Of a DNA stretch of 64,000 bases, positions 51,091 to 62,180 are shown in pieces. Every line of letters begins with the position of its first letter. Within the stretch, counting starts at the first letter, position 1. The translations under genes were made by a program, and so were the position numbers. A model generated the notes under the pieces. That model made no database searches and was not told where the DNA came from. It saw only the letters and a list, made by a program, of their open reading frames with translations. The DNA is from Uloborus plumipes (lineage: Eukaryota; Arthropoda; Arachnida; Araneae; Uloboridae). Location of the stretch: positions 39,031 through 103,030 of the forward strand of contig JAXGGA010003419.1 of assembly GCA_038373865.1 (NCBI GenBank), given 5' to 3'.

Positions 51091-53483
51091 CACTAGGTGG
51101 CCAAAAGTATCCGGACACTTTCAAAAATTCACATTTTTACATATAGCTCGAGAAATAAGTGATCAATTGTTCCTTAACTTTATTCATACAAAATATAGGC
51201 TTCACCGAACATTCCCAAGTTGAAGTTAAATTACCCTTGCATTTGGGGGATGACAAGAAAGGGGGTTGAAAGAAAAACCGCTTTTTGACCATAACTCTTC
51301 GAAAATAGCTCGGAATAAGCTATAAATTTCAGTAATTAATTAGCATACTATGAATAATTACTGTACAAATTTTTACGAACGTACCACTCTTACTTCCGAA
51401 GATATGAAACATTTTTTAAAAAACGGCAATTTTATTTGAAGGGTTTTCGCTCAGAACACGCAGAGTTTTTGATCAAACATTATCAAAACTTCAGGAAAGA
51501 TGACAAAATACAGTCAATTCGCGATAACTCGAAGTCCGATAACTCGAATATTACTATAACTCGAATTTCTTATTAGGTCCCGACCCTTTGTCTTCAATTC
51601 CATGTTAATTTTTCTCCATATCTCGAAGTTTACTTCCCTGAACTCGAAGTTTTTTTGAGGTGGCTAACCATTTGATAGTTAACAAGCAGAAAAAACTTTC
51701 AAGTAAGAGCATGAAATTATATTTGTTCATCTCTTGTGATTAATTCAGGTTAAACCTGAAGTCAAAAGAAGATCTGTTGAAGCAATATGCAATAAAGAAA
51801 CCGCACCTGTGGTGGCTCTTGCTGTATTGTTTGCACTTATTGCTTCTATAAGGAATTTAATTTCCAAAAGTTGTTTTAAATTTAAAACAAACGACTTTTA
51901 AAGCAGTTGATCAAGAAAATTTCTTTAATATGAATTTAAGAAATGTGATTAAAACACTGAGGTTTGCAACGAAGAGTACCTACAAACCATGGAGGAAAAT
52001 GAATATGCTGCCAAGGAAGAACGATATGTGAAAAAGCTGTGATAATTTACCGTTTTTTAAATTAGAAAACTGCTCAATGCAGCATAAAATGACGGATTAT
52101 CCCACAAGAATGAAATATTTATAAAAATTAAGATTTCTTTTTCTTTTTTTTTTTAACGTTTTAATTCAAGTAGTGTACATTTTAATCGATTAATCTTGTC
52201 AGGAATCCATACATTAATTGAATATTCCAAGTTTTTGTTATTAATATGTTGGAAATCGAAACTAATGATAAGTCGAACTTCCGATAAGTCGAAGTTTTTT
52301 TTCGGTCCTTTCAAATTCGAGTTATCGAGAATTGACTGTACATCAGAAAGAACATACTAAAACGGTAAATAAAAATATTAAAAATACGATGAGATATGAA
52401 CGTTAAAAGGAAATAATTTTTCACGGCGCATGCGCGAACGACAGAAATTTATAACTATAAAAATATTGTACCCTGATTTATACTGCATCTTATAAAAAAG
52501 TTCCAGTTGAATATCATGAAAATTGAAAAAGATATCAGCGATCTAGTGAGCTGAATTTCATTCATTCGCAGACAATACATAAACAGTGAGGGTCTGTCCA
52601 CAAAGAGCTATTTTTAAATTAAAGGTTATTTCGTCATCGTTCAAAACCAACGTTTCAGGGGTGTCCGGATAACTTTTGGCCACCAACGTAAAAGGTCTTT
52701 TCGGCCGAAAAAGGCGAAATGTGACTTCTATGCAGAATATAAATTTTCAAACTGTATACAATTTAACATTGAAAAAAATGCTCGATTGTCACCACACTAT
52801 TTGTAGACAACCCCTCGCCATTTATGTATTGTCTGCGAATGAATGAATTACAGCTCACTAGATCACAGATATCTTTTTCAATTTTTACGATATTTAACTG
52901 AAACTTTTTTTATAAGATGCAGTATAAACCAAGCTACAATATTTTTGTAGTTATAAATTTTTGTCGTTCGCGCATGCGCAGTGAAAAATTATTTCCTTTT
53001 AATGTTCATATTTCATCGGATTTTTAATATTTTTATTTACCGTTTTAGTATGCTCTTTCTCTTGTATTTTGTCATCTTTTCTGAAGTTTTGAAAAGGTTT
53101 GATCAAAAACTCTGCGTGTTATGAGCAAAAACCCTTCAAATAAAATTGCCGTTTTTAAAAAAATGTTTCATATCTTCGGAAGTAAGAGTGGTACGTTCAT
53201 AAAAATTTGTACAGTAATTATTCATAGTTTGCTAATTAATTACTGAAATTTATAGCTTATTCCGAGCTATTTTCGAAGAGTTATGGTAAAAAAGCGGTTT
53301 TTCTTCCGATCCCCCTTCTTGTCGTCCCCTAATGCAAGGGTAATTTAATTTCAACTTGGAAATGTTCGGTGAAGCCTATATTTTGTATGACTAAAGTTAA
53401 GGAACAATTGATCATTTATTTCTCGAGCTATATGTAAAAATGTGAATTTTTGAAAGTGTCCGGATACTTTTGGCCACCTAGTG
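51091..53483. mobile_element. Fold-back Tc1/mariner-like element with long inverted arms (TA site)
   Basis: Outer ends CACTAGGTGGCCAAAAGTAT and complement lie between TA dinucleotides. The arms stay alignable for hundreds of bases inward (51091-51508 plus 52341-52600 against 52800-53483), the left one broken only by the 51511-52338 insertion. A further end-like sequence (GTCCGGATAACTTTTGGCCA, near 52662-52688) inside suggests a complete copy at 51091-52688 joined to an inverted partial copy. No transposase frame. Confidence 0.75.
51511..52338. mobile_element. Pogo/Tigger-like element inserted in the fold-back element (828 bp)
   Basis: The left end CAGTCAATTCGCGATAACTC and the right end inverted CAGTCAATTCTCGATAACTC differ at one of 20 bases, between TA dinucleotides (51509-51510, 52339-52340). 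The opposite arm of the host element has the uninterrupted sequence (GATGACAAAATACA), which proves the boundaries. Interior frames such as 51958-52041 (EVCNEEYLQTMEENEYAAKE ...) look like transposase leftovers. It is a deleted derivative. Confidence 0.82.
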
Positions 53484-54646
53484 TAGTTCCGAATGAGGGA
53501 TTGGGGCAGTAAAAAATTGTTGCTTATTCTAACTTTCGCTTAAATCAACATTATTAAACACAACAATAGATTTTTTCTTGGAGAAGTGCTTTTTATGAAC
53601 AGAACAGAAACCAAAATTGTCTTTGGAGAGAAACAACAAACACAAAAGCTGCAAGAAAATATCCTGGTTTTCTTGAAATGCAACTCAAAACATTGATTTG
53701 TTTCCTGGCAAACATTCTATTACATATATGGCAGGAAAGCATTCAATGCTCACTTTTTGACATCTGCGTACCATACAACTGAACAAAAGCCCTGAAATGA
53801 AAATCTAAACTAAAGTAGCTTTCATGGATAAATGTATGTGTACATAACATCACTTATTATGCATTCAAATGAGAGGAGATACAGAAAAAAATTTCAAAGA
53901 TTAAAAAACACAAGTTAAAGAAGCAAAAGTTTGCAAATAAAAAAAATATTTAAATTTACTAAAAACTGGACAAAATCTGAGTTTGTAAGTTTTATTCGAG
54001 AAATAAGGGATTCATAATTTAACTACACTAACAAAGTTAACTTCAGCAAAAAATTAATAAGCCAAGTTTGAACAATAGTTTCAATATTGCATCCATAAAT
54101 AAAGATTAGTTTCATCGATAAAAGTTTAGAGTTCTAAAGAAAATCCAGCAAAACTTTAAAAAAGTATCTCAACAAAATTTCTGAGCTTTTAGATTTTTTA
54201 CACTACTTAAAAATTAATATAAGGCTACAGCTGGGTGCAAATACAAGAGAATCACATTACCATAAATATATTGATCCTTAAATTAAAATTATTTATGAGA
54301 GTTGATTTAACTATTTATTACTATTAGAATAAACAATATAAGATTGTAAATTTCAATAATTCAGGTATTAAATTTTAAAGGTAATCTTAAGAATACTTCT
54401 TTATGAGTTTGATTAAAAAAAAAAAAAAAACACATCTTCATTCATAAATTCATGCACCAGTTTCATCAGATAAACCTATGAGCAGCAAAGTTAAGAAGAA
54501 GCTAGGAAACAAAATACTAAACAAATTCAGAAAGACAAATACTGGAACAACTTAAACAGGCTTCATTATAATCATACCTTACTTCCCTATAAAATAAATA
54601 AACATTTTAATTATGGATGCATTCTTACAATAGCTTTCCTCTAAAG

Positions 54647-55532
54647 CAGGAGTCTCCAAACTATGGTCAGTCGACCAAAAAAGCCAAATTTGGCCAGTGG
54701 CTGCCAGCCAGACTTTAGATACATAAATCAGCGAAGTCATAATTACTTAGTATATGCATTTCTACTGTGAGAATTACTTGAGTATTTATACTTTGTGCAT
54801 TTTTTATTGCACATGTTAGAATAAATGCAATATAAGTTGTTGAAAAATTGAATGAAATCAAGTAGTCCAGCTTTAGTATTCTGTCTTTTTCTTTTATCTA
54901 ACATTTAAAAATGTCTTTATTCTTTCTTGTGATTTGTTTCAGTGGAAAATAAAAATAGTAAGACATCTAATTAACAAAAAATTAAAAGGTGGACATTTCT
55001 CAAAAAATAGATTGGTGGGAAAGTTATTGTAGAATATTAGGAATCAGAAGTAGAATTTTAGTCAATAAGAGACTTGAACAGGTTATAAAAATGCTTCTAA
55101 CAGATAATGAATGATTTTTTTTTTAATTTCAAGAAAAATTACTGGTGATGATTTAGTAGAAAGCTTCTAATCTTAAGGAATTGCTAGCTACTGAAATAAA
55201 ACGAATTGTAATAATTTTTTTAGTAACTTTGATTATTCTAGTTTTCCAACTCAGTATAAATTAGTTCCAATGCAAAAAGAAAAATTTAACATTTAGCAGA
55301 TGAAAACCGAAGATTTCATACAACATTTAAAATCAGTTTTTTAAATTTTAGAAATGCAACAAAGCTTATTTAAAAATGTAGTAATTATATTTCAATATTA
55401 CAAATACAAAAATATGCATGTGATTCAGAGCTACAGTTTGCATGATGAGCTATCAAGGGAGGGGGAGTTGTTGGTTTGCTGGTCTTGGGATTTAAAAAAT
55501 GGCCCATTGGTCAAAAAATTTGGAGACCCCTA
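54647..55532. mobile_element. hAT-like element, 886 bp, near-exact 8-bp duplication
   Basis: The left end CAGGAGTCTCCAAACTATGG matches the right end inverted TAGGGGTCTCCAAATTTTTT over its first part; CTCTAAAG (54639-54646) and CTCTAAAA (55533-55540) flank it. CAG-G-GTCTCCAAA ends with an 8-bp site are typical of hAT/Charlie elements. GGCCAGTGGCTGCCAGCCAG and GGCCCATTGGTC lie just inside. No transposase frame survives. Confidence 0.72.
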
Positions 55533-55828
55533 CTCTAAAATGATGAATTTCACAATATCAATCATAATGAATAGAAGAACTAAATTTTATACAAATGCAA
55601 ATGTTCAGCAAAAATAGAGAAAAAAACCTTAAAACTTTCTTTAGTATCTTTAACTATTGGGTGAAATTAGAACTTTCAAACAGAAATAACAATTAAAATA
55701 TTTCTTTTTTTAAACATCAACTTGAAAATTACACAATAAGTTTCCATATAACTCTACAAATAAATCTGCATTTTCTTATTGAATTTGCCTTAATGTATAG
55801 TCATACCAAATAACAGAAAAATACATTA

Positions 55829-56064
55829 CTATGGAAATTCCACTTGCTCATTGTGGACAGATCTGACATGACTATCTAATGTTGTTTTCCACGAGAAAAG
55901 ACAGCCACACAAGTTACAGGAAAAGCTTTTGCGTTTTAAGAAATGTAGTTCAGTGTGACGTCGAAGGTTGTGCTTTCTGGAAAACACTTTGTTGCATATG
56001 TGACAGGAGAGTCTCCCATGCTCACTTAGACGGCTTCTAGGAACAATGAATTTTGACATACTTC
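55829..56064 (-). CDS. Alternative 3'-terminal exon with two C2H2 zinc fingers (lola-like), exon 3 of 8
   Basis: Partial CDS: one terminal exon of 77 residues. The minus strand has a T-rich tract and TTTCAG (AG at 56066-56065); the exon opens GA|AGT (Gly if G is supplied upstream) and ends in TAG. An internal ATG near the front is not taken as the start, because the frame continues back to the acceptor. Finger 1 is C20-x2-C23-x12-H36-x3-H40 (SRKHNLRR), finger 2 is C49-x2-C52-x12-H65-x4-H70 (FSWKTTLDS). The linker HFLKRKSFSC nearly matches that of the 24055-24341 exon. It is more AT-rich than its sisters, so composition alone would not reveal it. The tail is seven residues (NEQVEFP). Predicted nuclear DNA-binding end of one isoform. 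Confidence 0.9.
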
Positions 56065-57169
56065 CTGAAATTGAAAAAAATAGTTAACTCAATTTTTAAT
56101 GTGGGAAAAAAAAGAGAGAATGAAGAAAGTATTTTACAGAGGTATAAAGTTTTAATAAAAAAAATAATTCATGTTTTCTGAAACCATTAAAGTATATTAT
56201 TTTTCTTAAATAAAATTGAACACTATAGGATAAAGAACATCTTTTATTGAACTCAAGAAAATATGAATTCAAGATAGCTTTCTTGCAGTACAATTAATGC
56301 AATTAACAGCATACAGTAAAGGTTGCACAATAATATTCAAAAATTTTGGTGAAAATTCAGAAGTTTAACTTTTAGGTAAAATTTTAATTGAAGTTTATAG
56401 TTTCCAAGCAATAAAACGCATACATTGGAAATCACTCTTAAAAAAAATAGATTTAAAAGCTCAAGATTTTTTTTTACACAGAACAAAGTAACTCTATTCA
56501 AAGCAGAGGGGAAACTTCTTGCCTCATCAGAAAACTTGTTGAAAGAAGCATAAAATGAACTATGTAACCTTAAGATGAAATTTAAAGAAAACAAAAACTT
56601 TCAACCATAAAATTATAATAAGATATGTGTTGGCAGAAACAGTAAAAAAAAAAAGAAAATGATGTTCTGATGGATCAAATAAAAGAAATATTTTATTCTA
56701 AAAAACTAGACTTACACACGTTTTTGAGAGCAAAAATGACAATTGACAGTATCTCAAAATAAACAAAACCTTAATTTAAAATTTTTGAGGCATCTACGAG
56801 CAAAGGGCTGAAAATAACAAGAATGAAAATTTGGAGATGACTAGCACAAATAACAGGAGAACAACCAATCCAGTTTACAGTATGAGTTAGAAAAAAAATT
56901 CTAAATGATTTGAACTTCCCACTTGTTTCATTTAAAGTCAGTCTTTTGTCATTCATACCCCTTTGCTACTCGCGCAATCCTTTCACAAGTATCAATATTG
57001 CACAATTTTAACCTCCAGAACTGTTTGCGCAAAAAAACAACATGTTTTATTTACAAAACTTATAACAGTTGCAACAAACTACACAAAGTACACTTCATAA
57101 GCATTTTTTAATGAGCAAGTTTTTACATGTGTTGACAAAGCAGGGTGACTAAAAAAGATTACAAAAACA

Positions 57170-57820
57170 CAGGCTGTTTATAAAGTCCTGCTTTGATAAG
57201 GAAAACTTATTTAAAAAACTAAAAATGGCTTGTATGAAAGAAAAACCTAACAAGGATGTGGCAAGGGAGATTTTGAACCCATTCCCCTTCCCCAGAACCT
57301 TTGACACCAATCTAACTTTGAATTGCCAATATTAGACAGATTATTTTTATATAAGGGCTGTTATAACCAACCCTTAACTTCCAGAACTGAAATTATAACT
57401 GCGGTAGTGCTTGGCTCGAAATCGAAAATCATCTAAATCTCAGTACTATAAAGGTGCACATGTAAGGATTAAAAAAATAATGAAAAAGAATTATGCAGAC
57501 GTGACTCAAATAGAATAAAAATACTGAAATTACGTGACTGTGAGCAAATACAAAACTGTTGATATAGTATACTATACCTGCAAGTTCAAACATGTGCTAT
57601 TGGGGTCTATGTAGCCAACTATTTTAATTGAATGCATGAAATTAATCGGTAGATGTTAATTTTAACGTGATGCTCATTCTGTTTGTTCTGCACTCAGTAT
57701 TTTGATATTTCAAAAAATACTGAATTCAGTAAAAATAATGAAAAATCACACGTCTGATTATGTTTAAGTCTGAAGTACGTTTTTTACTGAATTTTCCTTA
57801 TCAGTGCAAGACCTTACACT
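57170..57820. mobile_element. Decayed mariner/Tc1-like MITE copy, host of 57496-57756
   Basis: Starts CAGGCTGTTTATAAAGTCCT and ends near GTGCAAGACCTTACACTC, matching the family at 37212-37747 with the right tip lost. The ends are approximate. It lies just downstream of the exon at 57915-58108 and so may be transcribed in its 3' UTR. Confidence 0.6.
57496..57756. mobile_element. MITE with CAGACRTGTGA-like ends and 6-bp target duplication, copy 2
   Basis: Homologous to 1494-1760, including the internal CCTGCAAGTTCAAACATG and TCTGCACTCAGTATTTTG blocks. Ends are CAGACGTGA and TCACACGTCTG, and ATTATG is duplicated at 57490-57495 and 57757-57762. It has inserted in a mariner-like MITE whose relative at 37212-37747 shows the uninterrupted site, confirming the boundaries. 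Confidence 0.82.
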
Positions 57821-57914
57821 CAAAAAGACAAAAGAATCCGCGAAACAACTTCTCAACACACCACACAAAACAAACTTCATCATTCAAAAACCATACAAGA
57901 GTTGCACTTTCATT

Positions 57915-58108
57915 TCAACTGTGGTAACCCCTAATGTGCGAAGACAGGTCTGTCTTCCAGGAAAAGGACTTGGAGCAGAGGTGGCAAGCGTACTGCTTCC
58001 TCTTATACATGTGCAGCTCCATGTGTCGCTTGAGGTTCTGCTTGCTGCAGAAGGGTTTGCGGCAAACGGGGCACACGGGACGCTCGCACATTGGCAGGGG
58101 AGGGTAGC
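57915..58108 (-). CDS. Alternative 3'-terminal exon with two C2H2 zinc fingers (lola-like), exon 2 of 8; short exon
   Basis: Partial CDS: one terminal exon of 63 complete residues. The acceptor AG is at 58110-58109, preceded on the minus strand by a T-rich tract; the exon opens GC|TAC (G from upstream would give Gly) and ends in TGA at 57917-57915. Finger 1 is C12-x2-C15-x12-H28-x3-H32 (recognition helix SKQNLKR); finger 2 is C41-x2-C44-x12-H57-x4-H62 (FSWKTDLSS). The linker is HMYKRKQYAC. The leader is only 11 residues and the protein ends one residue after the last His. Long overlapping ORFs on both strands across this GC-rich patch are shadows. The exon begins 2.1 kb downstream of the previous one, making this one of the closest spacings in the array. 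Finger identity is certain; assignment to a lola-type gene is by analogy. Confidence 0.9.
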
Positions 58109-58683
58109 CTGGAAGATTAGACTGAGCTCATGAGAAAAAAAGTCCAATAAATCCACGTTTCAAGCAGCTATCTATTTTCAAAGACAAAAAAATCTTTTGA
58201 ATTTTCCACACAAAACAGAGATTTTTTTTGTGGGGTAAAACTTAGGCTGCTTTTCTAGTTGAAAAGGATTTTTCATTCTCCCATCATGAGAAGTGAAAAT
58301 ATTACGCAATAAAAGTATTTTGTTACTTTTACCACTCAACATTGTACTCTTTTTCACCAATTTTAGATGTGCATTATGACGCTTTTGTTTTAATAAAATT
58401 TGACGTGAACATAAAATTCAACATAACATAAAATTCTTATTTTTACTCAGAAATAATTCACTTAGCAAAAAAACGTACAATATAGAATATAAAACAAAAT
58501 TCACAATAGTTAACTGATTTTTTTTTTATTTTGCGTCGTTAGTATTTTCTTGTCACTGAGCTATGCTACCATCAACCCCATGAATTCGTCCTGTTATAAC
58601 TTATGTCTGTTTATAGTGTAGATTACAGTATAGATTACAGACAGTATAGATTTACATATAGACTGGGTTTCTGCAATATACCA

Positions 58684-58708
58684 TTTTTTTTTTTTTTTTT
58701 TTTTTTTT
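58684..58708. repeat. T25 homopolymer
   Basis: Twenty-five T in a row in the intron between two zinc-finger exons. Confidence 0.9.
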
Positions 58709-60145
58709 ATAGAAATTTTGACACCATCTTCTGCATCATCTAGAAAAGGAAACTTCTGTTGCCATTTGGAGAGAAAAGATAATATAGAAGAGAAGTGATG
58801 AAAACAAATAATGCAGATATTGATGAACACATAAAATTATTTTGAAAAGCAAATATGAAACAAAAAGATTAAATCTGCAAACACATATTGGGTTTTGAAA
58901 AATAAATTTCAAAATGAAGCACAGTAAGGATAAATGAAACTTTTAAAATTCAAAATAGAATTTAATACTACCAACAATTCATATTTTCATGTGAAAAACA
59001 AATTTATTGGTTACACATTATAGTATTTACTAAACTGTTCCTGAATAACTAATGAGCAGTCTAATATTTATAACAGAGGAAAAGATAATTATAGTAAGTA
59101 AAAACACTTAAGGAGGTTTTTATTTTTAAACCTTTTTTTAATAAATTCTTAAGAATATGATTCTTAGATTCTGTACAATCCCTTAAAAACACACATAATA
59201 TAGTACTAACAACACTGCATATTTTCCCTGAGAGTTACGTTTTTATTTAACGTTGTACAATGAGAGCCTAACAAGAGGTTTTAAGGATAAAATTAATAGT
59301 TTGACGGTTTAAGATGAAAAAATTTCAAATCAGTCTACTTCCAGTTCCTAGCAAAAATAGAGAGGGAGAGAAAAAGAGACATGAATGAAAAGCTTGTGAA
59401 ACACACACGCAAGCATAAATACGATATTATCAATATATGTAGTATATTAAAATATGTAACTAAATAGATAGAAGTACCCCACCCCCCCCAAAAAAAAAGA
59501 GGAAAATACCCTGAAAACACCCCCTCTGAAAAATTAAAATGCTGCAGTCTGTGACATGCCCAGTACTCCACCTATTTGGAAAACCTTGGACTAGTAGTTT
59601 ACTTTTGATATGCACAAAATCTTCAAAAAAGCTGAAATTAAAAATAATTTTTAAAAAGTTAAAAAGAAAGGCCTAGGCTAACCATTTCTTTTTGTAGAAT
59701 ACAGTAAAATATCTAATACATGAAATTGAAAAACTTGAAAATTAAACATTTCAATAAACAAAAGATGCTCTCTCAGCTATGCCTGAAGTATAAGCAAACT
59801 TTTATTTTCTTGAAGTGCATGTTTATGAGAATGCCTAAAGAAACAAATACAGTCACTGCTCTTTGTATAGCTTATTCAGTCATTTTAAGCTTTTTCTGTC
59901 TTCCAAAAAATCAAAGCATTTGTTTTTGTCCTTTACCTTTGAAAGGTATAGGGGGGAAAACTTTTAAGCTTTTAATTTGGACCAGTGAAATACAAAAAAT
60001 AATGTACTTTTGAAAAAAAGTTTTGCTACATCGCGTTTCCAGACATATTGCACCTTTTCACCGAGGATCAACAAGTACAATATAGCAAAGGATTACTATA
60101 CTATACCATTTAAATAAAACCAACTTTCATTAACAAATGAATTGT

Positions 60146-60151
60146 TTTATT
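60146..60151 (-). terminator. Candidate poly(A) signal for the 60248-60546 exon
   Basis: AATAAA on the minus strand about 97 bases past the TAG of the exon, a normal spacing for a short 3' UTR. AATAAA is frequent by chance in DNA this AT-rich, so this is only a candidate. Confidence 0.4.
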
Positions 60152-60247
60152 GTAAAGATAACAATGCTGTTACAAACACGTAATTATTTAACTTTGCAAA
60201 ACAAATCACAATCAAATTTCTCTGCAACACATAAAAAAAGTCATGTG

Positions 60248-60546
60248 CTACGCATCGGCAAACCTGTGAAACGCGTTGAACTCGTGCTTCAACCTGTGAT
60301 GGTTTTGCAAGTCTGTTTTCCAAGAAAACCTCTTGTCGCAGATCTGGCACTGGAAGCTCTTCCTCTGGGTAAAGTGCAATGCCATGTGCCGCCTCAAGCT
60401 GCCGGAGGTCGAAAAGGGCTTCTTGCACAGGTGGCAGGTATTCCCGGAGACATCGTCGGAAATCACTGGAGAAGACATCAAGGAATTACTTAAGGATGAT
60501 TGCTTCATTCTGGGTACTGTGCCTGCGATGTAATCCATAGGTAAAT
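60248..60546 (-). CDS. Alternative 3'-terminal exon with two C2H2 zinc fingers (BTB-ZF, lola-like), exon 1 of 8 in transcript order
   Basis: Partial CDS: one terminal exon. The minus strand shows a pyrimidine-rich tract ending in AG (60548-60547); the exon then opens AT|TTA, needing one base from the upstream exon (G would give Asp), and runs 98 residues to a TAG. Finger 1 is C37-x2-C40-x12-H53-x3-H57, finger 2 is C66-x2-C69-x12-H82-x4-H87, joined by HFTQRKSFQC rather than the classical TGEKP linker. A Ser/Met-rich leader of about 36 residues precedes the fingers and an 11-residue tail follows. Finger 2 carries the FSWK motif shared with most sister exons. Expected role: the DNA-binding end of one isoform of a nuclear BTB transcription factor. 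The BTB part is not in the window, so the family name rests on exon architecture; the fingers themselves are certain. Confidence 0.9.
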
Positions 60547-60761
60547 CTGAAAAGCATAAGAAATATTAAATGGTGCTCCAAGAAAAGGATGAAAATAAAA
60601 GATATAAATATGCATGTACACTGCTGAGTCGAGCCGTGTCAAAACAAACTTGGTTGGGACCTGAAAAAGCATTTTATCTGAAGAATGATACACTACAAGC
60701 CATATGGAGAGGATCAGAAATATAGTTTGTCTTATTTGTAATTCGTTTTAGGTTTGTTTGA

Positions 60762-60780
60762 ATTAGGGAGGTTCGACTGT
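60762..60780. repeat. Solo pogo-like terminal repeat
   Basis: AGGGAGGTTCGACTGTA matches the right end of the 405-1253 element (GGAGGTTCGACTGTA); no partner end is visible within reach. Relic of an element deleted or rearranged. Confidence 0.5.
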
Positions 60781-61492
60781 ACATGTTTCAACATTACTTG
60801 AACTTAAATGGTATGCAGTTGAGTTCATTCAGTCATGTACTTTATCATCATCTAAATGCAGCAATTTTTTTTTTTTTTTTTTTTGTGATTGCCAACTTTA
60901 TAAAACCATGGGGTAACTGTAACATTTTCAAATATGATTATGAGTCACTGAGAAAAAAAGCGTATGACAAAACTTGGAAAGTTTTTGAGTCGTTGACTGT
61001 GCCAAAAGTTTAAGATGCTACTACTGTTCGACCACTGAAGAGGTGGAAAAGTGAAAACAGGCTTAGATGCAAAAACTATGTATCTCTTAGTTTGCCAAAT
61101 TCAAAGCAAAAATACTTCAGGATGAAGAAAACATGTGCCATTAAATTTCTCCTTTTCCCACTCATTCAGGTAGAATCGTTTTAAATGGCATGCATGGAAA
61201 TCCCAAGGCAAATGAGGTTGTTGTCATCCAGTTCTTTTATAACTATTCTTACAAAATAATTTTAGTTTCTTTCTGAGCCATGTGTTATTCAATGTGAATA
61301 CTCGTGAAAAGGAATTAATATTCAGCTATGTCAAACATGATGGGGATTAACTGAAAATTTCCTTAGAAACGTCATCAACCTTCGTTCCAAAAGACAAAAG
61401 AGTACCACAAAATTAAATTAATGTGATAGAAATGCCAGATAAAATTTAAAGGGATGAAACAACATGAAAAATGTTACAATATTTTTTTAATA

Positions 61493-61982
61493 CAGTCGAA
61501 CTCGTTTATAACGAGAACTCAGATTTAACCAGGGAAACGAGCATATTTGGTTGGATCAATGTTAAGTCTATGGAGCAGAATTTGTTTTTAACGAGCAAGA
61601 CCCGGTTTTAATGAGCAATTTTTTCTGTCTCGCAGTCTTTTTTTCCCATCTTTCTAGTCTTATTCCTGTCTTATCTTTTTTTCACCCCTGCGGTTCAATG
61701 CTTTTGCATGAAAAATTCCACCAGCATTCCAGTGTGAAAAATAAATAACATTATTTAATTAAATTTATTGATGTAATTAAAGTAAGTATTAATTAAATTA
61801 TAAATAAATTCAATTATTTGACCTCCCAAGCCCAAGCCCCCACCCATTCTGGTTACATGCCAGCCGTAAGGACCCGTAAGGACCCATTTATTATGAGCAC
61901 TCGGATTTAACGAGCAACATGTTAGGGTCCCTTTTGTGCTCCTTATAAGCCAGTTCATGCTCGTTATAAGCGAGTTCGACTG
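61493..61982. mobile_element. Pogo/Tigger-like MITE, 490 bp
   Basis: The left end CAGTCGAACTCGTTTATAAC and the right end inverted CAGTCGAACTCGCTTATAAC differ at one of 20 bases; TA precedes (61491-61492) and TG follows. Several ACGAG/CTCGTTATAAG and TTTAACGAGCA motifs repeat inside both halves. Non-coding. Confidence 0.8.
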
Positions 61983-62180
61983 TGATACCCAGAAAATAAC
62001 TTAAGACATAAACATTTTGACATTGGGAAAGGAGAGAAGGAGGAGTGAAATGAAAATGAATTAGTTTACAAGATAACTTAAAAAGTTAACAAAACATAGA
62101 TGTTTATGTTGACACATCTACACATATATTTAACAATGTTCAATTTCTATTAGTACTCTTAAAACTATGTCCAATACTGT

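Larger units (their letters stand above)
42874..55828. other. Longest intron of the array (13.0 kb)
   Basis: Holds a Helitron (43601-45440), an imperfect tandem duplication (48200-48830), a fold-back element with a pogo-like insertion (51091-53483) and a hAT-like element (54647-55532). A possible pogo-like end (CAGTCAACTCCC) is at about 43172 without a partner. The interval 46616-46857 is less AT-rich and has overlapping plus-strand ORFs of 67 and 70 codons, but neither shows a recognisable motif or splice context. No zinc-finger exon was found. Confidence 0.6.
56065..57914. other. Short intron between zinc-finger exons (1.85 kb)
   Basis: AT-rich sequence from 56.1 to 57.1 kb with no recognisable content, followed by a decayed mariner-like MITE copy (57170 to about 57820) that carries the inverted-repeat element 57496-57756. 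Confidence 0.55.
58109..60247. other. Short intron between zinc-finger exons (2.1 kb)
   Basis: AT-rich DNA with a T25 run at 58684-58708 and a C/A run near 59478-59498. No transposon ends or coding signal were recognised. Confidence 0.55.

Noticed and set aside
57884..58156. 90-codon minus-strand ORF and the overlapping plus-strand ORF 57804-58133
   Set aside because: Shadows of the genuine 57915-58108 exon, whose own frame has the two complete C2H2 fingers and the shared splice phase.
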